Source: Carya illinoinensis (taxonomy: Eukaryota > Streptophyta > Magnoliopsida > Fagales > Juglandaceae). From it: 64,000 nucleotides of DNA. Positions 25,090-36,234 of the stretch are shown here, in pieces (positions within the stretch are counted from its first letter, which is position 1; every line of letters begins with the position of its first letter). The notes below the pieces were generated by a model. That model did no database searches. It was not told the DNA's origin and saw nothing but the letters and a program-made list of their open reading frames with translations. Location: the NCBI RefSeq assembly GCF_018687715.1, contig NC_056767.1:6945001-7009000 (forward strand), written 5' to 3'. Made by a program: the position numbers and the translations under genes.

Positions 25090-26677
25090 TATGTAATTCT
25101 CACCCTGACATTCATCATTTCCCATTTGTTACATTTCTGAGGCTGAAATCTATGTTAATTGATTTGAGATTGCTATCCTGTAACGAAAACCCTAATTTAT
25201 TAGACACTTGATTTGTTAATGCACCGTTGGTGTTTCCCTGTGTATGTCGCCCACTGATTGCAAAGGAATGGGCTTCTTGTGCATTATTGATTCATAGAGA
25301 ATTTTTATGTCATGTTATAAAATTCCCTCTTGTGCATTATTGCTCTATGTATAAATTCTTAAGTAAAAGTTATTACTTGAATGCCTGCGAGCTCTTATAA
25401 TTAAGTATTTAAATCTTAGTCTGTTCTACTTTGATGTACTGTGTCTGAAATTCTCTGTGAATCTTTAATTCTCAACCTGATTGTCAATTATTTATTTATT
25501 TATTCTGTACAACTTGGAGGGATTTAAGAATTGTGTCATTGTGGTCTCCTTTATTTGCATTATTTTATGTTTTGGCTTATTGTCTTTGTAATTCTTTCTT
25601 ATACAGCTATAAGTGATTACAAACAATCTCTTCAGTTCCAAATTTGTAATAAGGAGAAAATAAATATCCATATGGAGCTATACTTTATGGCTTTCTGTGC
25701 TTTATTCTTCTCATTTTCATTTTCACATTGCTTGGTTATTTTATCTTAGGGTTTTTATTTGAAGATTCACGTTATAGGTTATTAGAGGTGGCAGAAGAAT
25801 TGCTATTGATCTATATATGACATTGTTGAAGGGTAATGTTGTACCTCTTAACATTGGTAATCAGGTATTACATGTTTCGTTGCCTGAGTTAAACTAAATT
25901 GGAATTGCCATAACTCTTTTTATATGCTTCAATAAATATTATTATGCCTTGTTACCAATAGGTAGCGACTGATTGCTAATAAATTTCTTGCAACTAACAT
26001 GATGTGGATATGATTTGGCATTCATGACGACAAGCTCTGGTTTATCTAACATGATGTGGATATGATTTGAATAGCAACATCTTTAAGGAATAAGTACTGA
26101 GTAGGAATTATCTAACATGTGTACATGCGCGTGCATGCGCGCTTAACTCATCTTCCTAAAGTTTAAAGTGCGTGGTCCATTTACAACCTTCTGAAAATTT
26201 CTGTATAACTTCATTTTTTTCATTAATTCTTTGTATGCTCCACTGGCATTCAGAATTTAATTACAACACTTGCTGGAGATCTTAGTGGTCCATTTTATGA
26301 GAATGCATTTGTTCAACACTTTTCTTGTCAATAAATGTAAAAGCTTGTAACAGAATCTCGTCACTTAAAACAATTATTCTTGTTCAACTAAATGTTGGTC
26401 ATAAATTTAGCATAATCTATTATGGATCTTTTCGACACCATGAATCTGAAAGCATGTCCTTTTCATGGCCTCAAGAGCTACAGCTCCTGCTTTTTCTCAT
26501 GTACCTACTTCTTACTTTATGACTATCTGTTTTGGATGATATGAAACCTGGAATCACATTCGCCAGGCATATTTGAGTCCATTTGTCAAACTCTTAAAAA
26601 TCAGTTTGTAATTGTGAGCTATGTCCTGGAGCAAATAAGAAAAGTGAACAGCCAATGATTTCTCCCAAACTTGTAAG

Positions 26678-26765
26678 TCTCTCTTTCATAATTTTCTACT
26701 TTTGCCACTAGTCCATCTCATTCTCTCTTTCATAATTTTCTAGTTTTGCCACTAGTCAATCTCAT
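26678..26765 (+). repeat. Tandem duplication, 44-bp unit, two copies
   Basis: The unit beginning TCTCTCTTTCATAATTTTCT occurs at 26678 and again at 26722, with two or three substitutions. Confidence 0.85.
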
Positions 26766-27495
26766 TCTTTCTAACCATATTTGTACAACTTAGAACTATG
26801 TTTTCCTTTTCTTTTCCTTAATTATTGATCATGGTAGTAGCATAAATTAGATAATTGGTGCTGCATTTCATTCATTTCCACCATTGAGACTATGTTTGGC
26901 ACATAGAACACAACCACCTTGAGAGCCTTGGATGTGTTTCTTTTTATTTTTGGTTCATGTCTTCTTGTAGTTGTGTTAATTAATATCACTACAAGGATTC
27001 AAGCGCATCCTCTATTAGTTAGGGTTATGTATAATAAACTATTTAAATCAATAGTTTTCAGCCATGCTATAATGGTCCATGCATTGGGAGGGTTATGTAC
27101 ATCGGTGTGCAACTACAGCCTTTTAAAATTTCTTACAAGTCAATGTATGTGTTTTTATTTACAAGACATGCACCTGGAGGAACTTTCCTTTTAGAGGAAT
27201 TTTTTTTACCACATGTCCCTTCATCTATCACTTTTATGGACAAATTGGTGGTGATTAAATAAGAAGAAATGCTAATAGCAAACTAGCTGTGTACAATTTG
27301 TATTGGAATGGTGACCAAGTCTTTGGTGCCACAATCTATAATTATTGTAGGAGATAATTGTTAGAGAAATTTATTCAAAGATTCCAGCAAGACATTGTTC
27401 ACTTCTGAAATGATATGTGCTAACAAGAATGTCATAGTATCTTCCAACCTCATCTGTTCTGGAATCTTTTCCTTCTAATACTTGTTTAATTCAGT

Positions 27496-27559
27496 GTATA
27501 ACCAAGTGGAGGGAAGTTAGAAACAAGCATAAATCGTGTAACCTACAGCCTGAAGAGGT
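27496..27559 (+). other. Exon-like island inside the CACTA element
   Basis: Preceded by TTCAG and followed by GTGAGA, this 64-bp stretch is open in the frame reading KWREVRNKHKSCNLQPEE. The protein family was not recognised. It is consistent with a captured exon; chance cannot be excluded. Confidence 0.3.
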
Positions 27560-28890
27560 GAGATGTCTGTCCTGTTTTGTTACAATTTGTACTAACAAGA
27601 ATGTCAGGTTTTATTTCTATCTTCCATTTGATCTTCCACTCAACTAAAGTTACTTGCTAATTTCTGTGATGAACTACTTAAGATCAAGGGCAAAACTAGC
27701 TATCAAGTGATCCTTAGTTCTTAAAACTTTTTGTTTTCAACAAAGTTACCAAAAGCTGTCAAACATATATTTTGGTGACATTTTTCAGATTTCACTTAAC
27801 AATCTGTTTCCCTTCAAAGTTAACACTTTCCTTTTCTCACTTTATTTTCTTTATCCATGACTTTCACCTATCTTCCATGTAGACAACTGATTAGGCCCTT
27901 CTTGGACAGCAGTCACTACTTGGTAATGCTCACAGGAAAATCACTACTTGTTTTGTGTATGTATAATGTAACTGTGGCTATATAATGTAAATTACATAGC
28001 ACGCTAGCTTTTGATTAATATTAGTTCAGTTGTTAGATGTAGCTTAGCTCTTGTGTTGATGAATTGGACCCTGTGTATCTCTTTGAGTTTGGCTCTTGCC
28101 TATGTAGTGATTATAGTAGGAAATGGGTACATCTAGTATATCTCACTAGGATGATATTGAAAGTGAAGGGTAGAACAAAACTTTCATAATGTAGTGTTCT
28201 GTAAATTGAGGGTTGTTTTTATGATGCTTGGGTGAAAAGTTGGATTTGATTCAACTTTAGGATGTGATATAAGTGTAGGCAGTGGCTTTGATGATACTTC
28301 AGTAGTTTTGAGTCAGTGACATTACTTCTAAGCCAGTACTTCCATTTCAGAATTTGGTTTATTGTTGGTTGTAAGTAGGAAAAACCTAACAACAGCTATT
28401 GATACAGGGTAGAAGTTCCGCACTGAGCAGTTGAGCAGGTAAAAACACGTGTTTGGGCTGTTTAAGTTGTAACTACCTAATGCAATTGGACCATGATTTT
28501 TTTATTTTGACTGGTGAGTGATGGGATTGGATGTCTAAAATTTGGCAAAAGAAACTTTCATAAAAGAATAATGTCTGGCCTAATATAGGAGACCAGATTG
28601 CTGTAATGCTCAAGTTATGATGAAAAATTCAAAGATAACTTGATCAAGTGTTCTACAAGATTGGTTGATGAAGTTGATCAAGATATGCATGTTTTCACAA
28701 TAACTTTTAAATTTGTTTTATCTATTTTCTGACATAGTAGGGATCCATTCAGAAAAGGGAAACAAATGTAAAAATAAAAATAAAAAAAACTGTGAGGAAT
28801 AAAAGCAAAGAATGAGAAAAGAAATTAGCAATCCATGGTTAGGTTTGCATGACAAATTATGGGGTGGTCTATTGTATATGCACTGACATC

Positions 28891-28921
<31 letters not shown>

Positions 28922-28930
28922 CCCTCTCCC
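28891..28930 (+). repeat. (TC)n microsatellite, imperfect
   Basis: CT dinucleotides with TTT interruptions, then a C-rich end. Confidence 0.9.
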
Positions 28931-29298
28931 CCTCCCCAAATCAAGTGGTTTGTATTCAGTTAAATTTTTCTGTGAAATTTAAATGTTAGGAGCAGCAATT
29001 GTTATTGGTTACACGCTTCAAAATTGCCTTCTAGCCATCATAAACTCCCATGTTGTATACTGCTAGGTGTCGCATGGTGCAGTCCTGCTTTTGGTGTCCA
29101 TATTCTAATTAAATGTAATGATTTGGAGATGTTTGTTGAGTTCTTGATAATAAAAAATACCATATTACTAGAATAGTTTTTAGAAGTATCTATCTTTGTG
29201 AATTTTTGGGACTTGTTTCAGTTCTTGATAATAATAAATCGCTACTACTAAGTATTTGCAATATTTTATGGACTAGTCATTTTTGTTATCACCGCTAG

Positions 29299-29398
29299 GT
29301 TGGGGCTGGAGAGAAAGACGTTATAAAGAATGTAACAGATCAATTTCCCCCGCATGATGCAGAAGAGAAGTTGATATATCCTACCTACAATGCCCAGG
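29299..29398 (+). other. Exon-like island inside the CACTA element
   Basis: About 100 bp bounded by CTAG at the left and CCCAG/GTGCAC at the right. It is open in the frame containing AGEKDVIKNVTDQFPPHDAE. It is GC-richer than its flanks and codon-like in composition. The family was not recognised. Confidence 0.35.
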
Positions 29399-29914
29399 TG
29401 CACTTGGTGTAAATAACATTTTTAAATATAAAAGAGCAAGACTGGTTGCACTATATATTTAGTAGTTAGAAAAGTTGCAGGATCTTGGTTCCATTTGGTC
29501 CACCCCATTGTATAGCCCATAACTATATTAATGTGAATTCTCAAAGAGGATTAGATGAATGAATGTGTTTGATGTTATATCACAAGATTTGAATCCAAGA
29601 TATTTATTAGGGGATATAAGGGAAGTTCAAGAATTTTTTATTATGTTTACTAAATTATAAGTATTTAATATTGGATTTCAGCTAGGTGTCGTTTCATATA
29701 GGTGGAAAAATATTGAAAATTCATAAATTGGGTTTAAGGTATTAAAACACAAATAATTTATTATTTGGACATATAAATAACTAACAATTAATAATATTAT
29801 TTGGACATATTAATTTATTATTTTAAGTTAGTTGGTTAATTGGACATTTAACTAAGTTAGTTGACTTAGTTATAAGCCGAAGCGGAGGGAAAAAAAAACT
29901 GTAAAGCCATCTTT

Positions 29915-30690
29915 TGCAGCGTTTTTTGATCGCTGCAAATTCAGAGCCACTCCAAGCGTTGCAAAATAATTTTCAAAATTGTTGCAATTACTCATTTGCA
30001 GCGTTTCTTAACGTTGCAAACGCTCAAAAGCAACGATTACAGAGCGTTGCAACAACAATTCAAAGCAACGAAAATAAAGATGTTGCATTTGGTTTCTACT
30101 CTATTCCAGCGCTTTTTACCTATTTGCAGCGATTTAATTACGTTGTAAGTGAACTAAAGCAACGAAAAAAAAATTGTTGCTTTGGCATAACCTATTGCAA
30201 CGTTTTTCTTATTTATTGCAGCGATTAAGAGACGCTGTAAAAAGTAACAAAAGCAGCGCTAAAATGATATATTGCTTTTGAGGTATATCAATTGCAGCGG
30301 CTATAGATCAATTGTAGCGATTTTAAGTGTTGCAAAAAGTTACAAAAGCAATGAACCAACTATAGCGCTGCTGTTGTTGGCTGGCTATTGCAGCGAAATT
30401 TAATGATATAGCAAGGATAAATTTCGCTGCAATTGATCTATTGCAGCGCCAAAGCAATCAGATGGGGTGGCCTTTTGCAGCGTGATATTATTGCATTTGT
30501 AGTGGTTTAAGAACGCTGCAAAAGAGAGCTTTTGTAGCGTTTTTCCAATAGCGTTGCTATTGATCAAAAAAGTCACGTTTATAGTGTCGAAGATGCAAGG
30601 AGGGTAATAACACTGCAATTGATCAATTACAACGTTTTTTGAATGTATTTGTAACGACTTTAGGCGCTGCAAAAGGGCTAATTTCTTGTA
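29915..30690. repeat. CACTA subterminal repeat array (right end)
   Basis: Roughly two dozen copies of an 8-9 bp motif (TTGCAGCG, CGTTGCAA and variants) occur in both orientations over about 780 bp. In En/Spm elements, motifs like these are transposase binding sites. Confidence 0.8.
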
Positions 30691-30693
30691 GTG

Positions 30694-31500
30694 ACGTGTG
30701 TGAAATGTATAGGCTTCATTCGATTGTAGTGATCTCTAATCTCTATCCCCATGCATGCAAAGCTGTAAAAACAATAAGAACTGCAAATTAGAACTTCAAA
30801 GTTAGAATGATATGAATAGAAAATATAAATGAACTGCAATCAAATTGTTAAATCATCGCTTATATATCTCAAAGTTTAATAGGGTCTATATATGTATGGG
30901 CGACAATGTCTATCATGTCATATCGTGTTATTTATATTCGTGTTAGGTTATTTAGGTTCGTATAATGAGAGAGTCAATTCTAACCAGACCCGAATAAAAA
31001 AAATGAATTATTTGGGGGCATGTGTCATTCAGGTTTGTGTCGAGTTAACCTATTTTTCTTAGAGCATGTTTAGGTAATGAGATAATCGATATGATAATTC
31101 TGTTAATAGTAGTAAAATGATTTTAATTAAGATGTTTTATTAGATTTTAAAAAATGAGAGTGAAAAATTAAGTTGAATAGAATGTTATAAAAGTAAAATA
31201 TTGTTATAATATATTGAGTGATGTTTGGGAAAGAAAATTATAAAAAATATTGAGATGAGATAAGATTATCTCACTTCACAAACAAGCCCTTAGTTTTCAT
31301 GCTCTTAAATACATTTTCCAATCAATCTACTTAAAAATGTAATTATATAATGCTTTAAGTTGTTACAATATATGGAAAAAAGATCTCATTTCTACATTAG
31401 CAAGTCGTCGATTAATAAATAGTCAAAGAAAAATCGTGATTAGTCTACAAAGAGTTTCACAAAAAACTACATCACATATGTAATTAATTATTAAATATTT
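30694..31500. repeat. Copy of the DUF247-upstream repeat unit (U5)
   Basis: This aligns with 21480-22010 on both sides of the MITE at 31062-31289. Its left edge coincides with the end of the CACTA element. Confidence 0.65.
31062..31289. mobile_element. Harbinger/Tourist-like MITE, 228 bp
   Basis: It is flanked by TTA on both sides (31059-31061 and 31290-31292), the target duplication of PIF/Harbinger elements. Ends are GAGCATGTTTAGGTAATGAG at the left and, in complement, GGGCTTGTTTGTGAAGTGAG at the right. The related unit at about 21830 lacks the insertion, giving an empty-site comparison. No coding capacity. Confidence 0.85.
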
Positions 31501-31599
31501 TCGAAATAAAAACATGGAATACTCTGTACCGCATTCTCCATATTCTAGGAGTACTAATAATTTTTCAATTCCCGCGATGGTAACTTTTTTTTTTTTTGA

Positions 31600-32600
31600 A
31601 ATGAATAATAAGACTTTACTAATATCAATGCAAAGAGGATACAATAGTACAATCTGGTCTTAATCAGTTCAATCGAATCCTCAGCTTGCTCTAAAGAATC
31701 CTTAGCTAGACAGTGAGCAACAATATTGCCACTTCTCCTTACAAACACCACTTTCCATTGACTCAAACTGGATAGCAAATTTTAGTATTTGTCAAGATCA
31801 TTCCCACACTATCCCCAACTTTCAATATGAGGATTGATCCCATTAACAATCAGTAGAGCATCCCCTTCTAGAAGTTCAATCCCATTTCCTTAGCCATTAT
31901 AGCATGCAGCTTGAAGACCCCCTATTGCTTTTGCTAGGAGAGGGTCCATGAAGCCAGATTTAGATAGTTACTTAGTAGCCAAAGTGCTACCCTCATGGTC
32001 ACGAGCCACCAAACCAATACCAACTCTATCTTGAGACTCATATAGGCTGCGTTTGGATATTGAACTAAGTGAATTGAGTTGAGATAAAAGTTGAAAGTTA
32101 AATAAAATATTATTATTATTTTAAGATTTGAAAAAGTTGAATTATTTATTATATTTTGTATTGAAATTTGAGAAAGTTGTAATGATTATATGAGATGAGT
32201 TGAGATTAGTATATCATCCAACCTTTAGTGTAGCATCACAATTAATTTTAATAATCCTGGCAGGAGGAGGAACCCATACTGAAATCTTGTCTTGTGTCCC
32301 CTGGGCACTCTTTATTGGACTACCTTGAGTAGCCTTAAATTCTTCTAATAACTAAATTGCCTACTTAGCAACCAGATTTGGATGTAGAAAAGAGCCTTAA
32401 AAAACCAGCTTGTTCCTTCTAAGCCAAATTCCTCGAGCTATCAATGAAAACAAGTCCATCATTTATGCTCACTCTGTGCACTAAGACCCTTATAGATCTC
32501 TTTAAAACTTATTGCTCTTAAAGAGCTTTTCTTAAAAACTGTAGGCCCTTTACTCCAAACATCCATTGCTGAATTGTAACTCCACAGAGCATGTGTAGTT
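31600..32600 (-). pseudogene. LINE RNase H-like (RVT_3) domain, decayed
   Basis: The end of the domain reads VRRSGNIVAHCLAKDSL on the minus strand (about 31690-31745), the typical plant LINE RNase H tail. Upstream codons are interrupted by stops and by the MITE at 32046-32226. Confidence 0.75.
32046..32226. mobile_element. MITE inside the LINE RNase H region
   Basis: About 180 bp. Ends are GGCTGCGTTTGGATATTGA at the left and, in complement, AGGTTGGATGATATACTAAT at the right. The body has GAGTTGAGATAAAAGTTGAA and GTTGTAATGATTATATGAGA. LINE sequence continues on both sides. Same family as the element at 38706. Confidence 0.75.
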
Positions 32601-32608
32601 TATTCCTC

Positions 32609-33391
32609 TTACCTACAACAAATAGGACACAATGTAGATTCCACTATATTTTTCTTGAATAGATTTAGCATTGTAGGAAGGGACTCGAGGCAGACTCTCC
32701 AGATAAAAACCCTTATAGCATTTGGGACTTGAAACTTCCAACAGCAAGTCCAGTCTTTATGCCTTAGCACCCCTTTAGAAGATTGACCCTTGGTCACTTC
32801 GTGTAGCTCTTTCTGCATGTGATAAGCACTCTTTACAATGAACAGCCCATCCTTGGTACCTAGCCAAATAAGTCTATCCTCTGCACTAGAATTATTGATA
32901 GGGATTGTCTGGACAATTGCAGCAGTAGCAGGGCCAAGAACATCTGCAGGCAACTCTCTATCCAACTCCTTAGTCTCAACATTAATAAGTTCTGCTACTT
33001 TAGCCTCTTCATGCAGAATCTGTACAGGAGATTGAACCAAATAGTTGAAAGTTTAAGGCAGCCACCTATCTTTTCATATTCTAGTATCATGCCCATTACC
33101 AATTCTCCATAATGAACTTTTCTCAATCAGACCCCTTGCAGCACATATGCTTCTCCAAATGAAAGAAGGCCTAGCTCCCAACTTAGTTTGAAAGAAGTCA
33201 ACCAAAGGAAAATACTTCAATTTAAGGACTTGAGCTGCTAGAGAATCAAGGAATAGAAGAATCCTCCACCCTTGTTTGGCTAGCAGAGCCAAGTTAAAAC
33301 TCTCTAGATCTCTAAAGCCTAGTCCTCCTACCTCTTTCGATCTTCCCATCTGACCTAAAGACACCCAGTGCCCCTTGTTTTCATTTTGCAA
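32609..33391 (-). pseudogene. LINE reverse-transcriptase C-terminus and zf-RVT domain
   Basis: Two long minus-strand frames (33074-33391 and 32609-33040) encode EVGGLGFRDLESFNLALLAK and then a zinc-binding zf-RVT segment with WKFQVPNAIRVFIWR and STLCPICC. They lie downstream of the polymerase motifs and are separated by a frame break near 33050. Confidence 0.85.
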
Positions 33392-33831
33392 ATGCCCTTA
33401 CAAAAAATGATTCGTCATTTTGTTAATCTCCCTCACTAATGATTTAGGCAATCTAAAAACTCCCATACAATAAGTAGGAAGAGCTCGTACCATTACCTTA
33501 AGTAAGATTTCCTTCCCTGCCTGGGAAAGGAATTTAGTCTTCCATTTGCTAACCTTGCCTTTGATTTTGTCTAGAATTCTTTTGAAGGCAGCATACTTTG
33601 ATCTTCCAATTAAAGTGGGTAATCCGAGATACTTTTCATAGCATGAAGAGGATCTAGTACCAGCAAGGCTCAAAATGTATTCATTTTTTACTTGGTATTG
33701 GCACTAAAGAAGATTGAAGTTTTGGTCTTATTAAGCTTTTGGCTTGAGGCTTCCTCATAAAGGGCAAGCAGGCTATGAATGGGGGACTTCTCCCTTGCAT
33801 TTGCTGTACAAAAAAGCAAGCTATCGTCTAC

Positions 33832-33851
33832 AAAAAAAAAAAAAAAAAAAA
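33832..33851 (+). repeat. A20 homopolymer in the LINE catalytic box
   Basis: Twenty A on the plus strand, read as TTT codons immediately before the VDD box of the reverse transcriptase. Confidence 0.95.
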
Positions 33852-33964
33852 GGTTAATACTAAGCTTGCCCCTGCATATAGGAAAACCGTGAATAATTTT
33901 AATAGGTTTAGCATGGTTCATCAAACTACTCAGCACCTCAGCAACTAGGATGAACAGATAGGGG

Positions 33965-35081
33965 TGTTGAGGGAAAAATGAGCATATTGGCATATTTTTG
34001 TGAAAACCTGTGTAAAATAGTGTTGTAACAAGTGTTGTTGCGGAAAGGCTTGAAACGTGCTTGAAGTGTGCCCGTTATTGGTCAGAACACGTGACTTCGC
34101 TCGACCCTAGCTCAACAGGGCGCTCGAGCAAACTTGGGCAGATTGCACCGCTCGACCCTCGCTCAACACTGAGCTCGAGCGAAATCAGGCAAAGTCAACC
34201 GTTCGACCCTCGCTCAACACTGAGCTCGAGCGAAATCAGGCAAAGTCAACCGCTCGACCCTCGCTTGAGCGAACCCAGGCAGAGTCAACCGCTCGACCCT
34301 CGCTCGACACTGAGCTTGAGCGAACCCAGGCAGAGTGTGTCACTCGATACTCGCTCGACGCTGAGCTTGAGCGAACTCAGGTGTGGCGCTTGACCTTCGC
34401 TTGACACTTCGCTCGAGCCAATGTTCCAGATCTCTTACAATGTAGGGTTTTGAAGCATCTCATTTGATGGAAACTATAAATAGAACAGCTTAACTTCTGT
34501 TCTAAGTGTGGAGAATCAGAGCAAAAACCCTAAGGGCCTCCAAGAACTTCTTAGAGCAACCTCTCCCCCATTTGGTTGATACTCTCTTGGATAAACACTT
34601 CTCCACCACAACATACACAAAATCAACTCTTACATGAGTCCATTGAAGTGGACATATTTGTTGGCCGGAAGAGTCCGGAGCTGCTATTGATGCAGAGATC
34701 GAGAGGTTCTCGTGGGAAGCTATAGGAAGGTCGGAGTTCTGACACTACATGCGTGTAAAGATCGAGTGGGTTACTCGTGGTGTTGCAAGCCAAGTTTAGC
34801 TACGACAAAGGTTTTGTGAGTATCTCTAAATTGGTTGTAACAAACTAAAATTTCTATAGTGGATTTGAGGTGGTGTCTTACACCCAGAGTGGTGTTAGAT
34901 TTTGAAGATGTTCTTCAAATGAGTTTCCACTCTGTGATCAAAATCATGTGTTGATTATTTTTTTTATTTGATTCATTCATTAACTACTTGTTTGATTAAT
35001 TTTCAAAAGGCCATAAAAATTAGATTACACCTATTCACCTCCCCTCTAGGTGTAGTGTTGTGTAGAACTACTGCTTTTTCA
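33965..35081 (+). mobile_element. Solo LTR, copia-like, 1117 bp, with 5-bp TSD
   Basis: It starts TGTTGAGGG and ends CTTTTTCA (TG...CA). The flanks are AGGGG at 33960-33964 and AGGGG at 35082-35086, a perfect target-site duplication. Removing the insert and one AGGGG rejoins the LINE reading frame exactly after RQGDPLSP. No internal retroelement sequence is present, so this is a solo LTR left by LTR-LTR recombination. The tail CACCTATTCACCTCCCCTCT resembles ends of plant copia LTRs. Orientation is plus by that tail. Confidence 0.93.
34098..34420 (+). repeat. 51-bp tandem array rich in CTCGAG, in the solo LTR
   Basis: About six units begin CGCTCGACCCTCGCTC and contain GAGCTCGAGCGAAATCAGG. Starts lie at 34098, 34149, 34200, 34251 (a shortened 39-bp unit), 34290 and 34341, then a partial unit. 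Spacing is 51 bp where complete. Later units decay by transitions (CTCGAG to CTTGAG). Confidence 0.93.
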
Positions 35082-36234
35082 AGGGGGACAAGGGATCCCC
35101 TTGTCTAATTCCTCTGAATGGTACAAAACTTCCTGGTGGAGCCCCATTAATAAGAATTGAATATGAGATAGATGAAACACAACTCATAACTAGATGAATC
35201 CACCCATTATTGAACCCCATCTTTTCCATAACCTTCCTAAAAAAACCCCACTCTACCCTATCATAAACCTTACTCATATCCAACTTAATGGTTATATAAC
35301 CTTGCTGCATCTTCCCTTTAGTTGTCATTGAGTGCAAAGCCTCGAAAGCCACAATAACATTATCAAGGATCATCCTCCTTGGAATAAAAGCACGAATTTG
35401 AGTGGATGAGATTATGTAAGGCAGAATATCGTTTAGTTGATTGAAAGGACCTTAGAAACCACTTTATAAAGTACATTGCAAAGGGATATTGGCCTAAAAT
35501 CTGACACTGTTTAAAGGTTCTTGATTTTGGGGATTAACAGAATATAGGTATCATTAATATGAGTAATATCCCCACCATGATTAAGCACCTCCAACATAGC
35601 TTTTATGACATCACCTCCCACAACTTTCCAATGAGATTGATAAAATAGTGCAAGAAATCCATCTGGACCAAGAGAGCCCTTGGGATTCATTTCAAAACAT
35701 TTTTAGTTGTAAATTGCTTAGAGAAGCTGGTGTTCATCTCCATATCCACTCTATGCTAAACATGACTCAAGCAGGCTTTAATCCTAGTCGAATTGAAAAA
35801 GGTAAATAGGTCCCAGTAATATTGGTAGAACGTACATCTCAGAAATTTCTCCCAAATCAATAATCATCCTGTCATCATCCCTCACTAGCTTTCTAATTTC
35901 ATTAGTTTTCCTTCTTTGATTAGCTATCACACCTATGAAAATACTTTGAGTTTCTATCACTGTCTTTTAGCCAAGCCTGTTTAGCCATTTGCTTCCATTT
36001 AACATTCTCTTCTTCAAGAGCTTTGTCAATATCCTTTTGTAGAGCCTTGATAGCCACTGAGTTAAAGCTAGTATTTGAATTCTACATCTTAGATAACTAA
36101 TTCAACTTGGCCTGGGTCTCCTTTCTTTGTTGACGAAAGGTACTCTTACTCCAATGCACTAGAGAATCTTTGCACCTTTCAAGACTTTTCTACACTGATC
36201 TCAATGAAAGACCTTGCTAAAATGGTTGATGGTT

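Larger units (their letters stand above)
24319..30693. mobile_element. CACTA (En/Spm-type) transposon, about 6.4 kb
   Basis: The left end reads CACTACAAGAAATTTGGCC and the right end reads, in complement, CACTACAAGAAATTAGCCC, giving imperfect terminal inverted repeats of about 20 bp. The flanks ACA (left) and ACG (right) could be a decayed 3-bp target duplication. Subterminal repeats related to TTGCAGCG or CGTTGCAA occur on both sides: about 200 bp at the left and about 780 bp at the right (29915-30690). No transposase domain was recognised in the interior, so it is probably non-autonomous. Exon-like islands inside suggest captured host sequence. Confidence 0.85.
33398..36234 (-). pseudogene. 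LINE reverse-transcriptase domain, split by a solo LTR
   Basis: Minus-strand pieces carry the polymerase motifs. [14 protein letters not shown] (first catalytic Asp) and RQGDPLSP lie right of the solo LTR. YLFILVAEVLSSLM and a VDDSLLFC box (second Asp pair) lie left of it. KYLGLPTLIGRSK and KTKFLSQAGKE follow. The frame between 36234 and 35374 is heavily broken. The catalytic FADD-type box is preceded by a 20-base homopolymer that reads as a string of Phe, and the usual Ala is Val. No functional enzyme could be made. Confidence 0.85.

Noticed and set aside
29914..30672. Open frames across the CACTA right end (plus and minus)
   Set aside because: They consist of translated subterminal repeats (Cys/Asn/Gln/Leu patterns repeating with the motif).
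29915..30690. CRISPR-like array
   Set aside because: Short irregular motifs in both orientations without uniform spacers, inside a plant CACTA element; CRISPR arrays are prokaryotic.
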